The position numbers and the translations under genes were made by a program. From positions 15,147 to 79,146 of the forward strand of contig CAZLGW010000025.1 in the NCBI GenBank assembly GCA_964559125.1: a DNA stretch of 64,000 nucleotides. The letters are read 5' to 3'. This document shows positions 63,946-64,000 of the stretch, piece by piece. How positions within the stretch are numbered: the stretch's first letter is position 1; each line of letters begins with the position of its first letter. Below the pieces are notes generated by a model. That model did no database searches and was not told where the DNA came from. It saw only the letters and a program-made list of their open reading frames with translations. Origin of the DNA: Ravibacter sp964559125 (GTDB lineage: Bacteria > Bacteroidota > Bacteroidia > Cytophagales > Spirosomataceae).

Positions 63946-63965
63946 TTATGTAAAGCTTTACATAA
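63946..63965. repeat. Perfect 20-bp palindrome at the edge of the IS66 fragment
   Basis: TTATGTAAAG followed by CTTTACATAA forms a perfect 20-bp palindrome, 2 bp outside the start codon of the transposase fragment. A similar GTTATGCATA-type sequence follows about 10 bp later. Such short palindromes often mark recombinase or transposon ends, so this is a candidate end of the element that truncated the transposase. Confidence 0.6.
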
Positions 63966-64000
63966 GCTGGGTTATGCATAGTAAACGATTATGTGAAGAT

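Overview
The window is a chromosomal piece of a Bacteroidota genome. The evidence is SusC/SusD transporter pairs with FecR-type anti-sigma factors, two PorG-like DUF6089 outer-membrane proteins, TAnnTTTG-like -7 promoter boxes and a Wza/Wzc capsule system of the Bacteroidota kind. The backbone looks close to 50% GC by eye. Sphingobacteriales, Chitinophagales or Cytophagales are likely homes, but I cannot fix a genus. No rRNA, tRNA or CRISPR array was seen.

Positions 1-27,110 hold a regulated uptake and degradation locus. Two cell-surface signalling modules lie back to back. Module 1 runs leftwards (FecR1, SusC1 with an STN domain, SusD1, then the start of a ceramidase-like protein cut by the window edge). 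Two ECF sigma genes run rightwards, followed by FecR2, SusC2 (also with STN) and SusD2. A same-strand run then carries five tandem secreted proteins of the neutral/alkaline ceramidase superfamily, a lipoprotein with beta-propeller, HEAT-repeat and cytochrome c domains, and a Tat-type sugar isomerase-like TIM barrel. The likely logic is that substrate at the SusC/SusD surface signals through STN, FecR and sigma to induce uptake and periplasmic cleavage. The substrate is unknown. An orphan LuxR-type regulator with a degenerate receiver ends this part.

Positions 27,346-40,568 are mostly housekeeping: an ABC permease/ATPase pair interrupted by an artificial run of N, two DUF6089 proteins, a trypsin-like peptidase, an OsmC protein, HslU, SppA, a SixA-like phosphatase, a ketosynthase-like protein without the catalytic cysteine, a DinB-like protein, alanine dehydrogenase and a CpsB/YwqE-like phosphatase.

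Positions 40,596-63,338 are a capsule or exopolysaccharide locus: Wza, Wzc, a NusG-like antiterminator, a UDP-HexNAc dehydrogenase and a WbpP-type epimerase. A strongly AT-rich block (about 47.4-61.4 kb) follows with a flippase, an ATP-grasp enzyme, two LicD-like transferases flanking a HIT-cytidylyltransferase fusion, glycosyltransferases, a polymerase, a PglC-type initiating transferase and tightly overlapping N-acyl or amino-modifying genes. This block is probably transferred DNA. The right edge decays into a broken aminotransferase copy, a frameshifted relic of a Fic/AAA_4-type protein, the intact aminotransferase, and IS66 debris ending at a perfect 20-bp palindrome.

The most notable points are the amplified ceramidase-like family with a varying nucleophile position, the HIT-cytidylyltransferase fusion set between LicD proteins, the paired hairpins in both FecR-SusC leaders, and a scaffold gap that is demonstrably false.
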